DNA of 64,000 nt from assembly GCF_015550425.1 (NCBI RefSeq), contig NZ_JADNAT010000015.1, forward strand, positions 1 through 64,000. The letters are read 5' to 3'. A program made the translations under genes and the position numbers. Positions 25,716 to 35,421 of this stretch are shown here, piece after piece. Within the stretch, counting starts at the first letter, position 1. Every line of letters begins with the position of its first letter. Below the pieces are notes generated by a model that searched no databases, had not been told where the DNA came from, and was given only the letters and a program-made list of their open reading frames with translations. This DNA comes from Clostridium sp. 1001275B_160808_H3. Its GTDB lineage: Bacteria > Bacillota > Clostridia > Clostridiales > Clostridiaceae.

Positions 25716-27485
25716 CTATAGAAGTAATTTATCCACAATTAAACTGCCATCTTTATCTATATATGCATGTACATTTTTAGACGGCTTTTCTAAGATATAT
25801 TTTTTATTTCCTATAATAAAAATAGTGTTATGATATGCAACATCTACATTTATTTCTCCATCTTTATCTACTTCTAATTTCGTAAATACTCCTGAATCAC
25901 TTCCTACTATTGAAGCCTTAATTAATTTTCCTGATTTTAAGTGACCTCCTCTACAGACAGAAGACTTAAGACAAAAATTAATATTACCAGATGAATTTAA
26001 TTGGCTAGTAAATAAACCTTTTCCTATTATATTTATATCTCCTGTAACACTTATCTCAGATTCTTGTGCATACTCAATTGTTAAGTCTGATGTTGTTATA
26101 ACATCCTTTTCCAAATCTTCTAATTCCTTAGCAACTTGATAAATTATATTCTCTATTTCATTAATATCCTTTATAGTGCTAGGACCAGCGCCCATAAGTT
26201 TTGATTTAGCCAATTCTACAACAATAGAGTTATAGCAATTATCTTGCATGGCATTTGAAATTATTTTGATGCATGTTTTAGGGATATTTTTATATTTAGT
26301 TTCAATTAGCGATTTAATTATCATTCCATCTGTTATATTGCTCTTAATCAAATTATTATCTTTTAGATATATAGAGTTTTTTAATAAAGATTCTAAATCA
26401 TTCTTAATTTCTTTTAATGCTTTAACTCTCTTTTCTTTAATTAAATTGGTTCCTCCAACTTCAACTTTAGAGTTAACTATATTTCCAGTAATTTCAGATG
26501 TATCTTTTGCATCAATAAATCCACCAAATACTCCATTTTTTATAGCAAGGCTACCTCCTGCAGTAACTTTCATTCCTTCAGTAACCTTGCCATTTATTTG
26601 CACACTTGATGGAAATTTAATATTTCCACTTAAAATTGTAACATCATCATTTAATACATATATAGGCTCAACTCCTATAGTATTCTTACTAAAATATGGC
26701 TTTCCAGAAATAGTTGAAATTATTAAATTATCTTTTATCTTACATCCTTGTCCCGCTGAAAAATTACTTTTCTTTTTAGCCTTTCCTGGTATTCGTTGTG
26801 AAAAAACATTTTTTCCATCAACACCATTCTCTCCCTTTATAATCTCGGCTAAAACTTCGTTAGCTTTAACACTTGTTATAGAATTAAACTCCCTATAATC
26901 TATTTTTTCTGTATTTTCATCTATTTCTAATTTATTATTTGAATTAAAAAACACGTTTATTTTGTCTTCAATAGGAAGTTTTTCCTTTATTCCTTGTGCT
27001 ATTAATTTATTTTCAATTTCTCTATTAGACACAATATATTTTATAATTTCATTATCTATACCATAAGATATACCCTTATCTTTTAATAAAGTAAACAGCT
27101 CAGATTCTGTTATTATAGGTGCATCTATTCCTTCTTCAACATCTACATCTAATGATAAGATATTACTTTCCTTTGAATCTTTCAAATAATAAACTAATTC
27201 CTTATTATATGTAATTGAAATATACGCTTCTGTTTTATCATCATTAAATCTTATATCAATAAGACGTTGTGCTTTTTCTTTTAACCCTTTAAAGTCTATA
27301 ATGTCTACCGCTTTTATAATAGATTGCTTGGTTACCTTTTCTCCATTTATATATAACTCTCCATTTATAGGCGGCAAAATGGTTGCATATTTCCCATTTC
27401 CAACTGGATTTCTAATTACTATTTTTCTATCTTTAACATAGACAGTTCCATCAATGTTATTGACCTTATTATAATTTTCTTCCAT
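25716..27485 (-). CDS. FapA family (DUF342) polymerising protein
   Basis: About 589 aa, starting at ATG 27485 (a TTG two codons upstream is too near the GGGGGC ribosome site). The N-terminal part has the DUF342 pattern (AEIIKGENGVDGKNVFSQ, then PGKAKKK) and the C-terminal part is a right-handed beta-helix-like series (SGNIKFPSSVQINGKV, AGGSLAIKNGVFGG, ISVTGDINIIGKGLF), interrupted by a coiled coil (about 360-450). FapA-type proteins are cytoplasmic and affect motility or polar organisation in other bacteria; the mechanism is unclear. It is the first gene of the che/switch operon, 17 nt before cheW. Confidence 0.82.
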   Translation of the reverse strand: MEENYNKVNNIDGTVYVKDRKIVIRNPVGNGKYATILPPINGELYINGEKVTKQSIIKAVDIIDFKGLKEKAQRLIDIRFNDDKTEAYISITYNKELVYYLKDSKESNILSLDVDVEEGIDAPIITESELFTLLKDKGISYGIDNEIIKYIVSNREIENKLIAQGIKEKLPIEDKINVFFNSNNKLEIDENTEKIDYREFNSITSVKANEVLAEIIKGENGVDGKNVFSQRIPGKAKKKSNFSAGQGCKIKDNLIISTISGKPYFSKNTIGVEPIYVLNDDVTILSGNIKFPSSVQINGKVTEGMKVTAGGSLAIKNGVFGGFIDAKDTSEITGNIVNSKVEVGGTNLIKEKRVKALKEIKNDLESLLKNSIYLKDNNLIKSNITDGMIIKSLIETKYKNIPKTCIKIISNAMQDNCYNSIVVELAKSKLMGAGPSTIKDINEIENIIYQVAKELEDLEKDVITTSDLTIEYAQESEISVTGDINIIGKGLFTSQLNSSGNINFCLKSSVCRGGHLKSGKLIKASIVGSDSGVFTKLEVDKDGEINVDVAYHNTIFIIGNKKYILEKPSKNVHAYIDKDGSLIVDKLLL

Positions 27486-27509
27486 ACCCAAGCCCCCATT
27501 GCATATATA

Positions 27510-27526
27510 TGGTAATAAATTTACCA
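27510..27526 (-). other. hairpin/operator-like repeat near the che operon transcript start
   Basis: TGGTAA / TTACCA inverted repeat with a 5-nt centre, located where transcription from the predicted promoter at 27532 would begin. It may be a 5'-stabilising hairpin or a protein site. Confidence 0.3.
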
Positions 27527-27531
27527 GTTTA

Positions 27532-27560
27532 ATAATACCATAATTTAAAATATTTTTGAA
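27532..27560 (-). promoter_or_regulatory. candidate sigma-A promoter of the chemotaxis operon
   Basis: Minus-strand TTCAAA (27555-27560), 17-nt spacer, TATTAT (27532-27537), about 45 nt upstream of the FapA-like gene. No sigma-D motif was seen here. Promoter-like AT-rich matches are common in such DNA. Confidence 0.4.
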
Positions 27561-27598
27561 TAGACATAAATCTTTTAAAAATACAAAAAACTCTTATT

Positions 27599-28411
27599 TT
27601 ATCTAAATTGATTAACATATATTTTTATCTCTTCATCAAAACTTTTAATTAATTTTTGCATTTTTTTATTTTCAATATTAAAATTAATTTTATCAACTTT
27701 AGAAATCGGTAATATTTTAGGTGATGTTCCAGATATAAACATTGCATCAATACTTTCCAATTGATCAAAATTTATTTTTCTTTCTTCAAAACTTATACCT
27801 AAGCTTTTAGCTAATGATATAATTCTACCTCTTGTCACCCCTGGTAAAACATCATCTAATGGAGAAGTGTATAATGTATCTTGTTTAATCATAAATATAT
27901 TTGACTTACTTCCTTCTGTTATAAATCCATTTGAATTTACAAGTATTGCTTCGAAAACATTTGCTTTCTTAATTTCATCATTTACTTTTTGTCTAAAATT
28001 ACTATCAATTACCTTAGCATTAGGATTTGTTCTTTCTCCATGATAAAGTATAGTCTCCACTCCATTTTTATACATATCTTCGGTTGGATAACTATGCTTA
28101 ATACTAAAGACTTTCATAGTATCACTTTGTATATCAAATGTAAGTTTAATATTTCCACACTCTACATTATTTGCTTCAATTAACCTTATAAGATAATCTT
28201 TTATTTTATCATATTTATAAGAAAATGTTTTTCCCATAAGCCTAAAAGATGATTCCAATCTCTTAATATGATCTTCGTAGAATAATGGAACTCTATCTAT
28301 AACTCGTATAACTTCATATATGATTCTGTTTTTTTCTGTTGAATCACTTGTATAATTGTTTATCTCTTCTAAATGTCCATCTTCTAAATAATATTTTAAA
28401 ATAGCTTCCAT
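27599..28411 (-). CDS. class IV PLP aminotransferase / aminodeoxychorismate lyase-like
   Basis: 270 aa. The fold-type IV signature is visible: DRVPLFYEDHIKRLESS (N-terminal), NGFITEGSKSNIFMI and LPGVTRGRIISLAKSLGI. The PLP lysine is probably in the FRQKVNDEIKKA region. Members include branched-chain aminotransferase, D-amino acid aminotransferase and PabC; the compact size fits PabC or D-alanine aminotransferase better than IlvE, but the sequence cannot settle it. AGGAGGAG precedes ATG. It lies 15 nt after the HAD phosphatase gene and is likely co-transcribed with it. Confidence 0.85.
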   Translation of the reverse strand: MEAILKYYLEDGHLEEINNYTSDSTEKNRIIYEVIRVIDRVPLFYEDHIKRLESSFRLMGKTFSYKYDKIKDYLIRLIEANNVECGNIKLTFDIQSDTMKVFSIKHSYPTEDMYKNGVETILYHGERTNPNAKVIDSNFRQKVNDEIKKANVFEAILVNSNGFITEGSKSNIFMIKQDTLYTSPLDDVLPGVTRGRIISLAKSLGISFEERKINFDQLESIDAMFISGTSPKILPISKVDKINFNIENKKMQKLIKSFDEEIKIYVNQFR

Positions 28412-28426
28412 AAGTAACTCCTCCTC

Positions 28427-29065
28427 TTATTTCCATTTTAATACTTCAAAATTATTTTTCTTTTTATAATTTATTAAATAACCATTTCCAACTAAATCTA
28501 ATAATGGTTTATCTGATAAGGAATCTGAAAACATATAGGAATTTTTAAAATCAACTTTGATATTTTCTTTTGCTAGTACTTCTTTAAGCCTTCTTACTTT
28601 TTCCTCCCCCTTACAGTTTTCACCTTCCATTTTTCTTATAAACTTACCACTATCTATAGTAAATTTTGTTCCTATCACCATATCTACTTCTTTTATAGCG
28701 TAAAATTCTTTTAAATAAAATTCTGGAGATGCAGATATTAAATATACCTTATATCCTTGACTTTTTAAATCTTTCATCATTTTTATAGCATCTTTATATA
28801 ATATATTCTCTAAAACATCTCTATAAAAACCTTTCACTAATATAGCTAAATCATTTTCATCTATACCATCTATAAATTTAAGGAAACTCTCCTTTACTCT
28901 CTTTTCATCATAAACCTTTATAGAATACATAACTCCACTATATAAAGCTCTTGGAAGAAATTTAATATTTCTTATATCTTTTTTAATAACATATTTATAT
29001 AATTGCATTAAAGTTTCTTTTTTAGTTATAGTATAGTCTACATCAAATATTGCTAATTTATCCAT
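28427..29065 (-). CDS. HAD-IB family phosphatase
   Basis: 212 aa. HAD motifs: motif I DVDYT (nucleophile and acid Asp), motif II SAS (LISASPEFYL), motif III Lys in the CKGEEKVRRL region, motif IV SDSLSDKPLL. The helical cap between motifs I and II is of SerB/IB type. The substrate is unknown; relatives act on phosphoserine or other small phosphomonoesters. ATG 29065 is chosen over ATG 29071 because AGGAGG lies seven bases upstream of the former and one base from the latter. It precedes the class IV aminotransferase. Confidence 0.85.
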   Translation of the reverse strand: MDKLAIFDVDYTITKKETLMQLYKYVIKKDIRNIKFLPRALYSGVMYSIKVYDEKRVKESFLKFIDGIDENDLAILVKGFYRDVLENILYKDAIKMMKDLKSQGYKVYLISASPEFYLKEFYAIKEVDMVIGTKFTIDSGKFIRKMEGENCKGEEKVRRLKEVLAKENIKVDFKNSYMFSDSLSDKPLLDLVGNGYLINYKKKNNFEVLKWK

Positions 29066-29189
29066 TATCATTCCTCCTAAGCTAATTCATTATTAATTAT
29101 ATACTATAATTTGCTATAATTAAACAAATTAGTAACTGAATTGACTTAAATATAAAATAATATTAACTTTATTATTATTCTATAAAAAA

Positions 29190-29220
29190 AATATTACCAC
29201 AGGATCACTGTAGTAATATT
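29190..29220 (-). terminator. intrinsic terminator after aspartate-type aminotransferase
   Basis: Minus-strand AATATTAC-TACAG / CTGTG-GTAATATT stem with a small loop, followed by seven T residues. It ends the transcript of the gene at 29237. Confidence 0.8.
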
Positions 29221-29236
29221 TATATTTTTTAATCTA

Positions 29237-30430
29237 TCAAACTAATTTTTGCAAATATTTATCTAATCTATTTAATCCTTCTTCTATTATTTCCATAGAT
29301 GTTGCATAAGATAATCTAATATAATTATCTAATCCAAAAGCAATTCCTGGTATTACTGCAACATTTTCTTCATTTAATAAACTTTTTGAAAAATCTAGAG
29401 ATGAATTAATCATCTTATCATTAATTTTTTTACCAAAATACCTCTCTACACATACCATTATATAAAAAGCACCCTTAGGTCTTATAATTGATAACCCATC
29501 AATTTTATTAATTCTATCAATCATATAATTTCTTCTTTTTTCAAATTCTTTTATCATTATTTTTATGCTATCTTGTGGTCCATTTAAAGCTTCAATTGCA
29601 GCATACTGAGATATAGAGTTTACATTTGACGTAACATGACTTTGAACACTACTCATTAACTTAGCAATTTTCTTACTAGATGCAGAATATCCTACTCTCC
29701 ACCCTGTCATTGCATATGCTTTTGATAATCCATTAATTACTATCGTTCTTTCATAAGAATCTTTTGATATAGCTGCTATGCTAATATGATTTGCATTATC
29801 GTATATCAGCTTTTCATATATTTCATCTGATATTATTATTAAATCATATTCCTTAGCTAATTCTGCAATTTCAGTTAATTCTTCCTTTGTATATATACTA
29901 CCAGTTGGATTATTGGGACTATTTACTAATATTGCTTTTGTTCTATTTGTAATTGATTTTCTAAGCTCATCAACTGTATATTTGTAATCATTTTCCTTAG
30001 TAGTATTTATAAATAAAGGAATCCCACCAGCTAATTTCACAAGTTCTGGATAACTTACCCAATAAGGAGTTGGTATTATCACTTCATCCCCTTCATTCAA
30101 TATAGCTAAAAAAGTATTTGCCAAACTTTGCTTAGCTCCTGTAGATACCACTATCTGATCTGCATCATAATTTAATTCATTATCTTTTTTTAATTTATTA
30201 CAAATAGCTTTCCTTAAATCTAAAATACCACTTGTAGGCGTATATTTCGTCTTTCCATCTCTCATGGCTTTTATAGCAGCTTCTATTATATTTTCTGGAG
30301 TATTAAAATCTGGCTCTCCTGCCCCAAAGCTTACTACATCCACCCCTGATTCTTTTAACTCTTTTGCCTTTGCTGTAATTTCTAGTGTTATTGATGGATT
30401 AATTCCCATTGCTTTTTTAGATAAATCCAT
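29237..30430 (-). CDS. class I/II PLP aminotransferase, aspartate aminotransferase type
   Basis: 397 aa from ATG 30430 (GGGGGG spaced seven bases; an upstream TTG overlaps it). SFGAGEPDFNTPENI, the GAKQSL phosphate-binding turn, NSPNNPTG, SDEIYEKL, the PLP lysine in SKAYAMTGWRVGY and a C-terminal Arg in NYIRLSYATS identify the AspC/I-gamma group. It interconverts aspartate or other amino acids with 2-oxoglutarate. It follows the PHP gene by about 16 nt, so they may be co-transcribed. Exact amino-acid preference cannot be told. Confidence 0.92.
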   Translation of the reverse strand: MDLSKKAMGINPSITLEITAKAKELKESGVDVVSFGAGEPDFNTPENIIEAAIKAMRDGKTKYTPTSGILDLRKAICNKLKKDNELNYDADQIVVSTGAKQSLANTFLAILNEGDEVIIPTPYWVSYPELVKLAGGIPLFINTTKENDYKYTVDELRKSITNRTKAILVNSPNNPTGSIYTKEELTEIAELAKEYDLIIISDEIYEKLIYDNANHISIAAISKDSYERTIVINGLSKAYAMTGWRVGYSASSKKIAKLMSSVQSHVTSNVNSISQYAAIEALNGPQDSIKIMIKEFEKRRNYMIDRINKIDGLSIIRPKGAFYIMVCVERYFGKKINDKMINSSLDFSKSLLNEENVAVIPGIAFGLDNYIRLSYATSMEIIEEGLNRLDKYLQKLV

Positions 30431-30446
30431 TTTGATACCCCCCAAT

Positions 30447-31271
30447 TTACTTTTTAAAATTTATTAATTTTTTTAGTAAAGCTTCATTTATCCCATAGCT
30501 TCCTATTAAATTTTCATTATAACATTCTTTACCATGATAATCACTTCCACCAGTTATAAATAATTTATGTTTTTTACATAAATTATAAAAATTATTGGTT
30601 TGTTCTCTACTATGACTAGGGTGATATACTTCTACACCTCTTAAACCATAAAACTTAAAATCTTTAATTATATTTTCTATAGCTAATCCTTTATATATCT
30701 GACCTGGGTGAGCCAAAACTGCAACTCCTCCCGAGCTATTTATAACTTGTATAGCATCTTTATAATTAAGCTTAAAACCTTTAACATATGCAGGCTTTCC
30801 TTTAACTAAAAAGTTAGTAAAAGCAGCTTTATAACTATCAAAATATCCTTTTTTCACCATAGCATTAGCAACATGACTTCTTCCTATCACTGTAGAATCT
30901 AAATCAATAGCAAGCTCATCTAAAGTTAAATGGATATCATTCTTTCTTAATTTAAAAAGAATTTCTTCTATTCTTTCTATTCTAGCTTTATTTAATCTAT
31001 TTACTGTTTCATTTAAATTTTTATTTTTTATATCAATAAAATATCCTAATATATGAATTTCTAAATCATCATATTCAGTGCTTAATTCTATTCCAGATAT
31101 TATATTTATATCATCGGATTTATTTTCTACTATATATTGCGAAGCTATCGAATCATGATCTGTAATAGAAATACTTTTCACACCTAGACTTTTTGCTTTA
31201 TCCACAATTTCTTCTGGTGTCATACTACCATCTGAATAACTTGAATGAATATGTAAATCTGCATAGTTCAT
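30447..31271 (-). CDS. PHP-domain phosphoesterase
   Basis: 274 aa. PHP metal motifs are clear: ADLHIHSSYSDG (H-x-H), ISITDHD, a middle E in GIELS, VLAHPGQ, and the late ITGGSDYHG. This is the YciV/RNase AM-type group, which in other bacteria removes 3'-phosphates from nucleotides or degrades short RNA. Cytosolic. AAGGTG precedes ATG. It lies between the DUF1292 gene (with terminator) and the aminotransferase. Confidence 0.88.
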   Translation of the reverse strand: MNYADLHIHSSYSDGSMTPEEIVDKAKSLGVKSISITDHDSIASQYIVENKSDDINIISGIELSTEYDDLEIHILGYFIDIKNKNLNETVNRLNKARIERIEEILFKLRKNDIHLTLDELAIDLDSTVIGRSHVANAMVKKGYFDSYKAAFTNFLVKGKPAYVKGFKLNYKDAIQVINSSGGVAVLAHPGQIYKGLAIENIIKDFKFYGLRGVEVYHPSHSREQTNNFYNLCKKHKLFITGGSDYHGKECYNENLIGSYGINEALLKKLINFKK

Positions 31272-31351
31272 TTTAACACCTTATTTCTTAAGTATATATT
31301 AAAAATATATCATTATTAATATAAAATGACAATTAAAAAGTAAACATAAAT

Positions 31352-31381
31352 AAAAGAAGTGCCAAAATTGGCACTTCTTTT
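31352..31381. terminator. terminator after DUF1292 gene
   Basis: AAAAGAAGTGCCAA / TTGGCACTTCTTTT, a perfect 14-bp stem with a 2-nt centre and T/A runs on both sides. It is directly after the gene ending at 31387, with T residues also in the plus direction. Confidence 0.8.
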
Positions 31382-31386
31382 ATTTA

Positions 31387-31719
31387 TTACTCAGCTAAAT
31401 CTTCACTATAGAACTTTGATACTCTATCAAATTCTTCTTCTTCTGGAATTATTAATTCTCCATCTTCATTTGATCTAAATAAGTAAACTGAATCTTCATT
31501 TGGATCTTGAGCTAAAATATACTCATTTTCTTCAAATTCGAAGGCATCTATAATTGGACATGATATAACATTTCCATTATCATCTTCTAAGTCTACAACA
31601 AAGTGTTCATGATGGTCTTCTCCACATCCGCATCCTTCATGATGTTCATGATCGTGATCGTGACCACATCCACATTCCATTTCTTCTTCGTGGCATCCAC
31701 ATTTCTTTTCGTTATCCAT
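31387..31719 (-). CDS. DUF1292 protein with His/Cys-rich N-terminus
   Basis: 110 aa. Residues about 38-110 are the acidic DUF1292 domain (VVDLEDDNGNVISCPIIDAFEFEENEYILA). Residues 7-40 are unusually rich in Cys and His (CGC, CGCGHDHDHEHH, CGCGEDHHEH) and look metal-binding. DUF1292 proteins are widespread in Firmicutes with unknown function. AGGAGG precedes ATG; it appears monocistronic with its own terminator. The N-terminal extension could be a nickel or zinc store, but that is inference. Confidence 0.85.
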   Translation of the reverse strand: MDNEKKCGCHEEEMECGCGHDHDHEHHEGCGCGEDHHEHFVVDLEDDNGNVISCPIIDAFEFEENEYILAQDPNEDSVYLFRSNEDGELIIPEEEEFDRVSKFYSEDLAE

Positions 31720-31830
31720 TAAAATAATCCTCCTTCAATAGATTATGATTCTATTTAATTCTACCCTTAATTAGTAAAAATTAAAAGAAAAATATTAATT
31801 TTTTTTATATTTTATATTATTAAAGAAAAA

Positions 31831-31854
31831 ATGAGGAGCTTTATAGCCCCTCAT
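31831..31854 (-). terminator. intrinsic terminator after PFOR
   Basis: Minus-strand ATGAGGGGC / GCTCCTCAT (one G-T wobble) with a TATAAA loop, followed by six T residues. It is immediately downstream of the PFOR stop. Confidence 0.85.
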
Positions 31855-31863
31855 CTATAAAAA

Positions 31864-34800
31864 TTATTGTTGTTCTGCTAATCTCTTGTAGTTTGCTAAT
31901 CTTTCCTTAGCATCCTTTTCTGTCTTTTCAAATAAAGCTTCAGCAGCTTCTGGGAATGCCTTAGCAAGTGATGCATATCTTACTTCACCCATTAAGAATT
32001 CTCTGAAATCAGCCTTTGGTTCCTTAGAATCTAATGAGAATGGATTCTTAGTTCCAATTAAGCTTGGATTATATCTATATAATCCCCAATATCCGCATTC
32101 AACAGCTTTTTTAGCTTCATCTTGGCTGTTAGCCATACCACTCTTAATACCATGGCTTATACATGGAGCATAAGCAATGATTAATGATGGACCATCATAA
32201 GCTTCAGCTTCTGCTATTGCTTTAAGAGTTTGGTTCTTGTCAGCTCCCATAGAAATTTGAGCTACATATACATATCCATATGTCATAGCCATCATTCCTA
32301 GGTCTTTCTTCTTAGTTCTCTTTCCTGATGCAGCAAACTTAGCTATTGCAGCAGTTGGAGTTGATTTAGAAGATTGTCCACCAGTATTTGAGTATATTTC
32401 TGTATCAAATACAAGAACATTTACGTCTTCTCCTGAAGCAAGAACATGGTCTAATCCACCGTATCCGATGTCATATGCCCATCCGTCTCCTCCGAATATC
32501 CATTGAGATCTCTTAACTAGGAATTCCTTATCTTTTAAGATTTCTCTTGCATAGTCAGCATCAACATTTGCTAAAGTAGCAAGAACTCTATCAGCTCTAT
32601 CTCTAGTTCCTTCTCCACTGTTCATATGATCTAACCAGTCTTGAAGTACTGCTTTAACATCTTCTGAAGTTTCTATTTCTAGAGCCTTCTTCATGTTATC
32701 AGCTATTCTTTCTCTTATAGCCTTAACTCCTAAGAACATACCTAATCCAAATTCAGCATTATCTTCGAATAATGAGTTAGCCCAAGCTGGACCATGTCCT
32801 TCATTATTTACTGTGTATGGAGTTGCTGGAACTGATCCACCCCAAATTGATGAACATCCAGTAGCATTAGCTATCATCATTCTATCACCGAATAATTGAG
32901 TTACAAGCTTAGCATATGGAGTTTCTCCACAACCAGCACAAGCTCCTGAGAACTCAAATAATGGTTGTTCAAATTGGCTACCCTTAACTGTATTCTTGTT
33001 CATTGGGTTCTTCTTAGGTGCAACTTCTTTAACTGCATAATCCCAAGCTTCGATTTGATCTTCTTGAGTATCCATTGGTTTCATTATTAATGCCTTACCA
33101 GGTGCTGGACAAACTTGAGCACAGTTTCCACAGCCTGTACAATCTAATGGAGTAACTCCAATTGTATAGAATGTTGGCTCTTCTGTCTTTAATGCCTTTG
33201 CAGGAACAATCTTTAATGATTCTGGTGCATTTTCTTTTTCATTTTCATTTAATAAGAATGGTCTTATAACAGCATGTGGACATACATATGCACATTGGTT
33301 ACATTGGATACATTTATCTTGTTGCCATTCTGGAACATTGATAGCTATACCTCTCTTTTCATATGCAGCAGTACCAGCCATGAATGTACCATCTTCCATT
33401 CCATCAAATGCTGAAACTGGAAGGTCAAATCCTTTTTGAGCATTGATTGGTTCAACTATATTCTTGATGAAAGCAGGAACGTCATTTCTTTCTTCCTTAA
33501 CTTCTTCAACAGCATCTTTCCAATCTGCTGGAACTTCTATCTTAACTATAGATTCAACACCTTTATCTATAGCAGCATAGTTCATGTTAACAACTTTTTC
33601 ACCTTTTTTACCGTATGACTTAACTACAGCGTCTTTTAAGTATTTAACAGCATCTTCAACTGGAATGATGTTAGCAATCTTAAAGAATGCAGCTTGCATT
33701 ATCATGTTAATTCTTCCACCAAGACCAATTTCTTGTGCTATCTTAACAGCATTTAAAGTATATAAATCAATGTTGTTTTCTGCTATATATCTCTTCATTG
33801 ATGCAGGTAATTTTTCATTAACTTCTTCTGGGCTCCAGATTGTGTTTAATAAGAATTTACCATTTTTCTTTAAGCCTTCTAATACGTCATATTTATAAAC
33901 GTAAGCTTGGTTATGACATGCTACGAAATCAGCTTTGTCAACTAAATATGGTGATTTGATTTGTTTCTTACCAAATCTTAAGTGTGATACTGTTATACCA
34001 CCAGATTTCTTTGAGTCATATGAGAAATATCCTTGAGCATACATGTCTGTATGGTCTCCAATGATTTTAATAGCACTCTTATTAGCACCAACTGTACCGT
34101 CTGATCCTAATCCCCAGAATTTACATGCTTTAGTTCCTTCTGGAGTAGCATCGATGTCACCAATTTCTTCTAATGAAGTATTAGTTACGTCATCAACAAT
34201 ACCAATTGTAAATCCATCTTTTGGATTTTCTGATGCTAAGTTAGCATATACAGCAGCTATATGTGATGGGTTTGGATCTTTTGAACCTAATCCATATCTA
34301 CCTCCAACTATAACTGGAGCATTTTCTCTTCCATAGAATGCACTCTTAACGTCTAAGTATAATGGTTCTCCAATTGAACCTGGTTCTTTAGTTCTATCTA
34401 GAACAGCTATAGACTTAACTGTAGCTGGTATTACCTTTAATAATTTTTCTATAGAGAATGGTCTGTAAAGTCTTACCTTAACAACCCCAACTTTTTCTCC
34501 TTTTGCATTTAAGTAATCTACAGTTTCTTCAGCAACGTCAGTTGATGAACCCATTGTAACAATTATTCTGTCTGCATCTGGAGCTCCATAATAATCGAAG
34601 CAGTGATATTCTCTTCCTGTTAACTTAGTTATTTCAGCCATGTAGCTTTCTACAACTTCTGGAATATCTTCATAGAATCTATTTACTGATTCTCTAGTTT
34701 GGAAGTATATATCAGGGTTTTGTGCAGTACCTCTAGTTACTGGGTGATTTGGATTTAAAGCTCTTCTTCTAAAAGCATCTAAAGCATCATAATCAACTAA

Positions 34801-35376
34801 TTTAGCTAATTCATCATATTCTAAAACTTCTATTTTTTGAATTTCGTGTGAAGTTCTGAATCCATCAAAGAAGTTCATAAATGGTATTCTAGTTTTGATA
34901 GAAGTTAAGTGAGCTACTGGAGCTAAATCCATAACTTCTTGAACTGATCCTTCTGCAAGCATTGCAAAACCAGTTTGTCTTGCAGCCATAACGTCTTGAT
35001 GGTCTCCAAATATACTTAATGAAGAAGTTGCTAAAGCTCTTGCTGATACATGGAATACTGTTGGAAGCATTTCCCCTGCAATCTTGTACATATTTGGGAT
35101 CATTAATAATAACCCTTGTGATGCAGTATATGTTGTTGTTAATGCACCAGCTTGTAAAGATCCGTGAACTGCACCAGCTGCTCCTGCTTCTGATTGCATT
35201 TCCATAACCTTAACAGGTTGTCCAAATATGTTCTTTCTTCCTTGTGCTACCCATTCATCAACGTGCTCAGCCATTGGTGATGATGGTGTAATTGGGAAGA
35301 TAGCAGCTACTTCTGTGAACGCATATGATATATGAGCCGCAGCCGTATTACCATCCATAGTTTTCATTTTTCTCAT
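31864..35376 (-). CDS. nifJ: pyruvate:ferredoxin (flavodoxin) oxidoreductase
   Basis: 1170 aa, full single-chain PFOR. It oxidises pyruvate with CoA to acetyl-CoA, CO2 and reduced ferredoxin/flavodoxin, the central energy reaction of saccharolytic clostridia. Domains: N-terminal POR pyruvate-binding (FPITPSSPMAEHVDEW), transketolase-C-like and gamma domains, EKR linker, two [4Fe-4S] clusters near residues 689-700 (CIQCNQCAYVCP) and 745-757 (CTGCGNCAQVCP), proximal cluster Cys in ACAGCGETPY, and the TPP domain (GDGWAYDIGYGG near 960, SNTGGQSSKST). GAGAGGT precedes ATG. It lies downstream of a flavodoxin gene, a likely electron acceptor. Confidence 0.97.
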   Translation of the reverse strand: MRKMKTMDGNTAAAHISYAFTEVAAIFPITPSSPMAEHVDEWVAQGRKNIFGQPVKVMEMQSEAGAAGAVHGSLQAGALTTTYTASQGLLLMIPNMYKIAGEMLPTVFHVSARALATSSLSIFGDHQDVMAARQTGFAMLAEGSVQEVMDLAPVAHLTSIKTRIPFMNFFDGFRTSHEIQKIEVLEYDELAKLVDYDALDAFRRRALNPNHPVTRGTAQNPDIYFQTRESVNRFYEDIPEVVESYMAEITKLTGREYHCFDYYGAPDADRIIVTMGSSTDVAEETVDYLNAKGEKVGVVKVRLYRPFSIEKLLKVIPATVKSIAVLDRTKEPGSIGEPLYLDVKSAFYGRENAPVIVGGRYGLGSKDPNPSHIAAVYANLASENPKDGFTIGIVDDVTNTSLEEIGDIDATPEGTKACKFWGLGSDGTVGANKSAIKIIGDHTDMYAQGYFSYDSKKSGGITVSHLRFGKKQIKSPYLVDKADFVACHNQAYVYKYDVLEGLKKNGKFLLNTIWSPEEVNEKLPASMKRYIAENNIDLYTLNAVKIAQEIGLGGRINMIMQAAFFKIANIIPVEDAVKYLKDAVVKSYGKKGEKVVNMNYAAIDKGVESIVKIEVPADWKDAVEEVKEERNDVPAFIKNIVEPINAQKGFDLPVSAFDGMEDGTFMAGTAAYEKRGIAINVPEWQQDKCIQCNQCAYVCPHAVIRPFLLNENEKENAPESLKIVPAKALKTEEPTFYTIGVTPLDCTGCGNCAQVCPAPGKALIMKPMDTQEDQIEAWDYAVKEVAPKKNPMNKNTVKGSQFEQPLFEFSGACAGCGETPYAKLVTQLFGDRMMIANATGCSSIWGGSVPATPYTVNNEGHGPAWANSLFEDNAEFGLGMFLGVKAIRERIADNMKKALEIETSEDVKAVLQDWLDHMNSGEGTRDRADRVLATLANVDADYAREILKDKEFLVKRSQWIFGGDGWAYDIGYGGLDHVLASGEDVNVLVFDTEIYSNTGGQSSKSTPTAAIAKFAASGKRTKKKDLGMMAMTYGYVYVAQISMGADKNQTLKAIAEAEAYDGPSLIIAYAPCISHGIKSGMANSQDEAKKAVECGYWGLYRYNPSLIGTKNPFSLDSKEPKADFREFLMGEVRYASLAKAFPEAAEALFEKTEKDAKERLANYKRLAEQQ

Positions 35377-35421
35377 CGTGTTTGACCTCTCTTCCTTATA
35401 TATAAAATTTTATAAATACGC

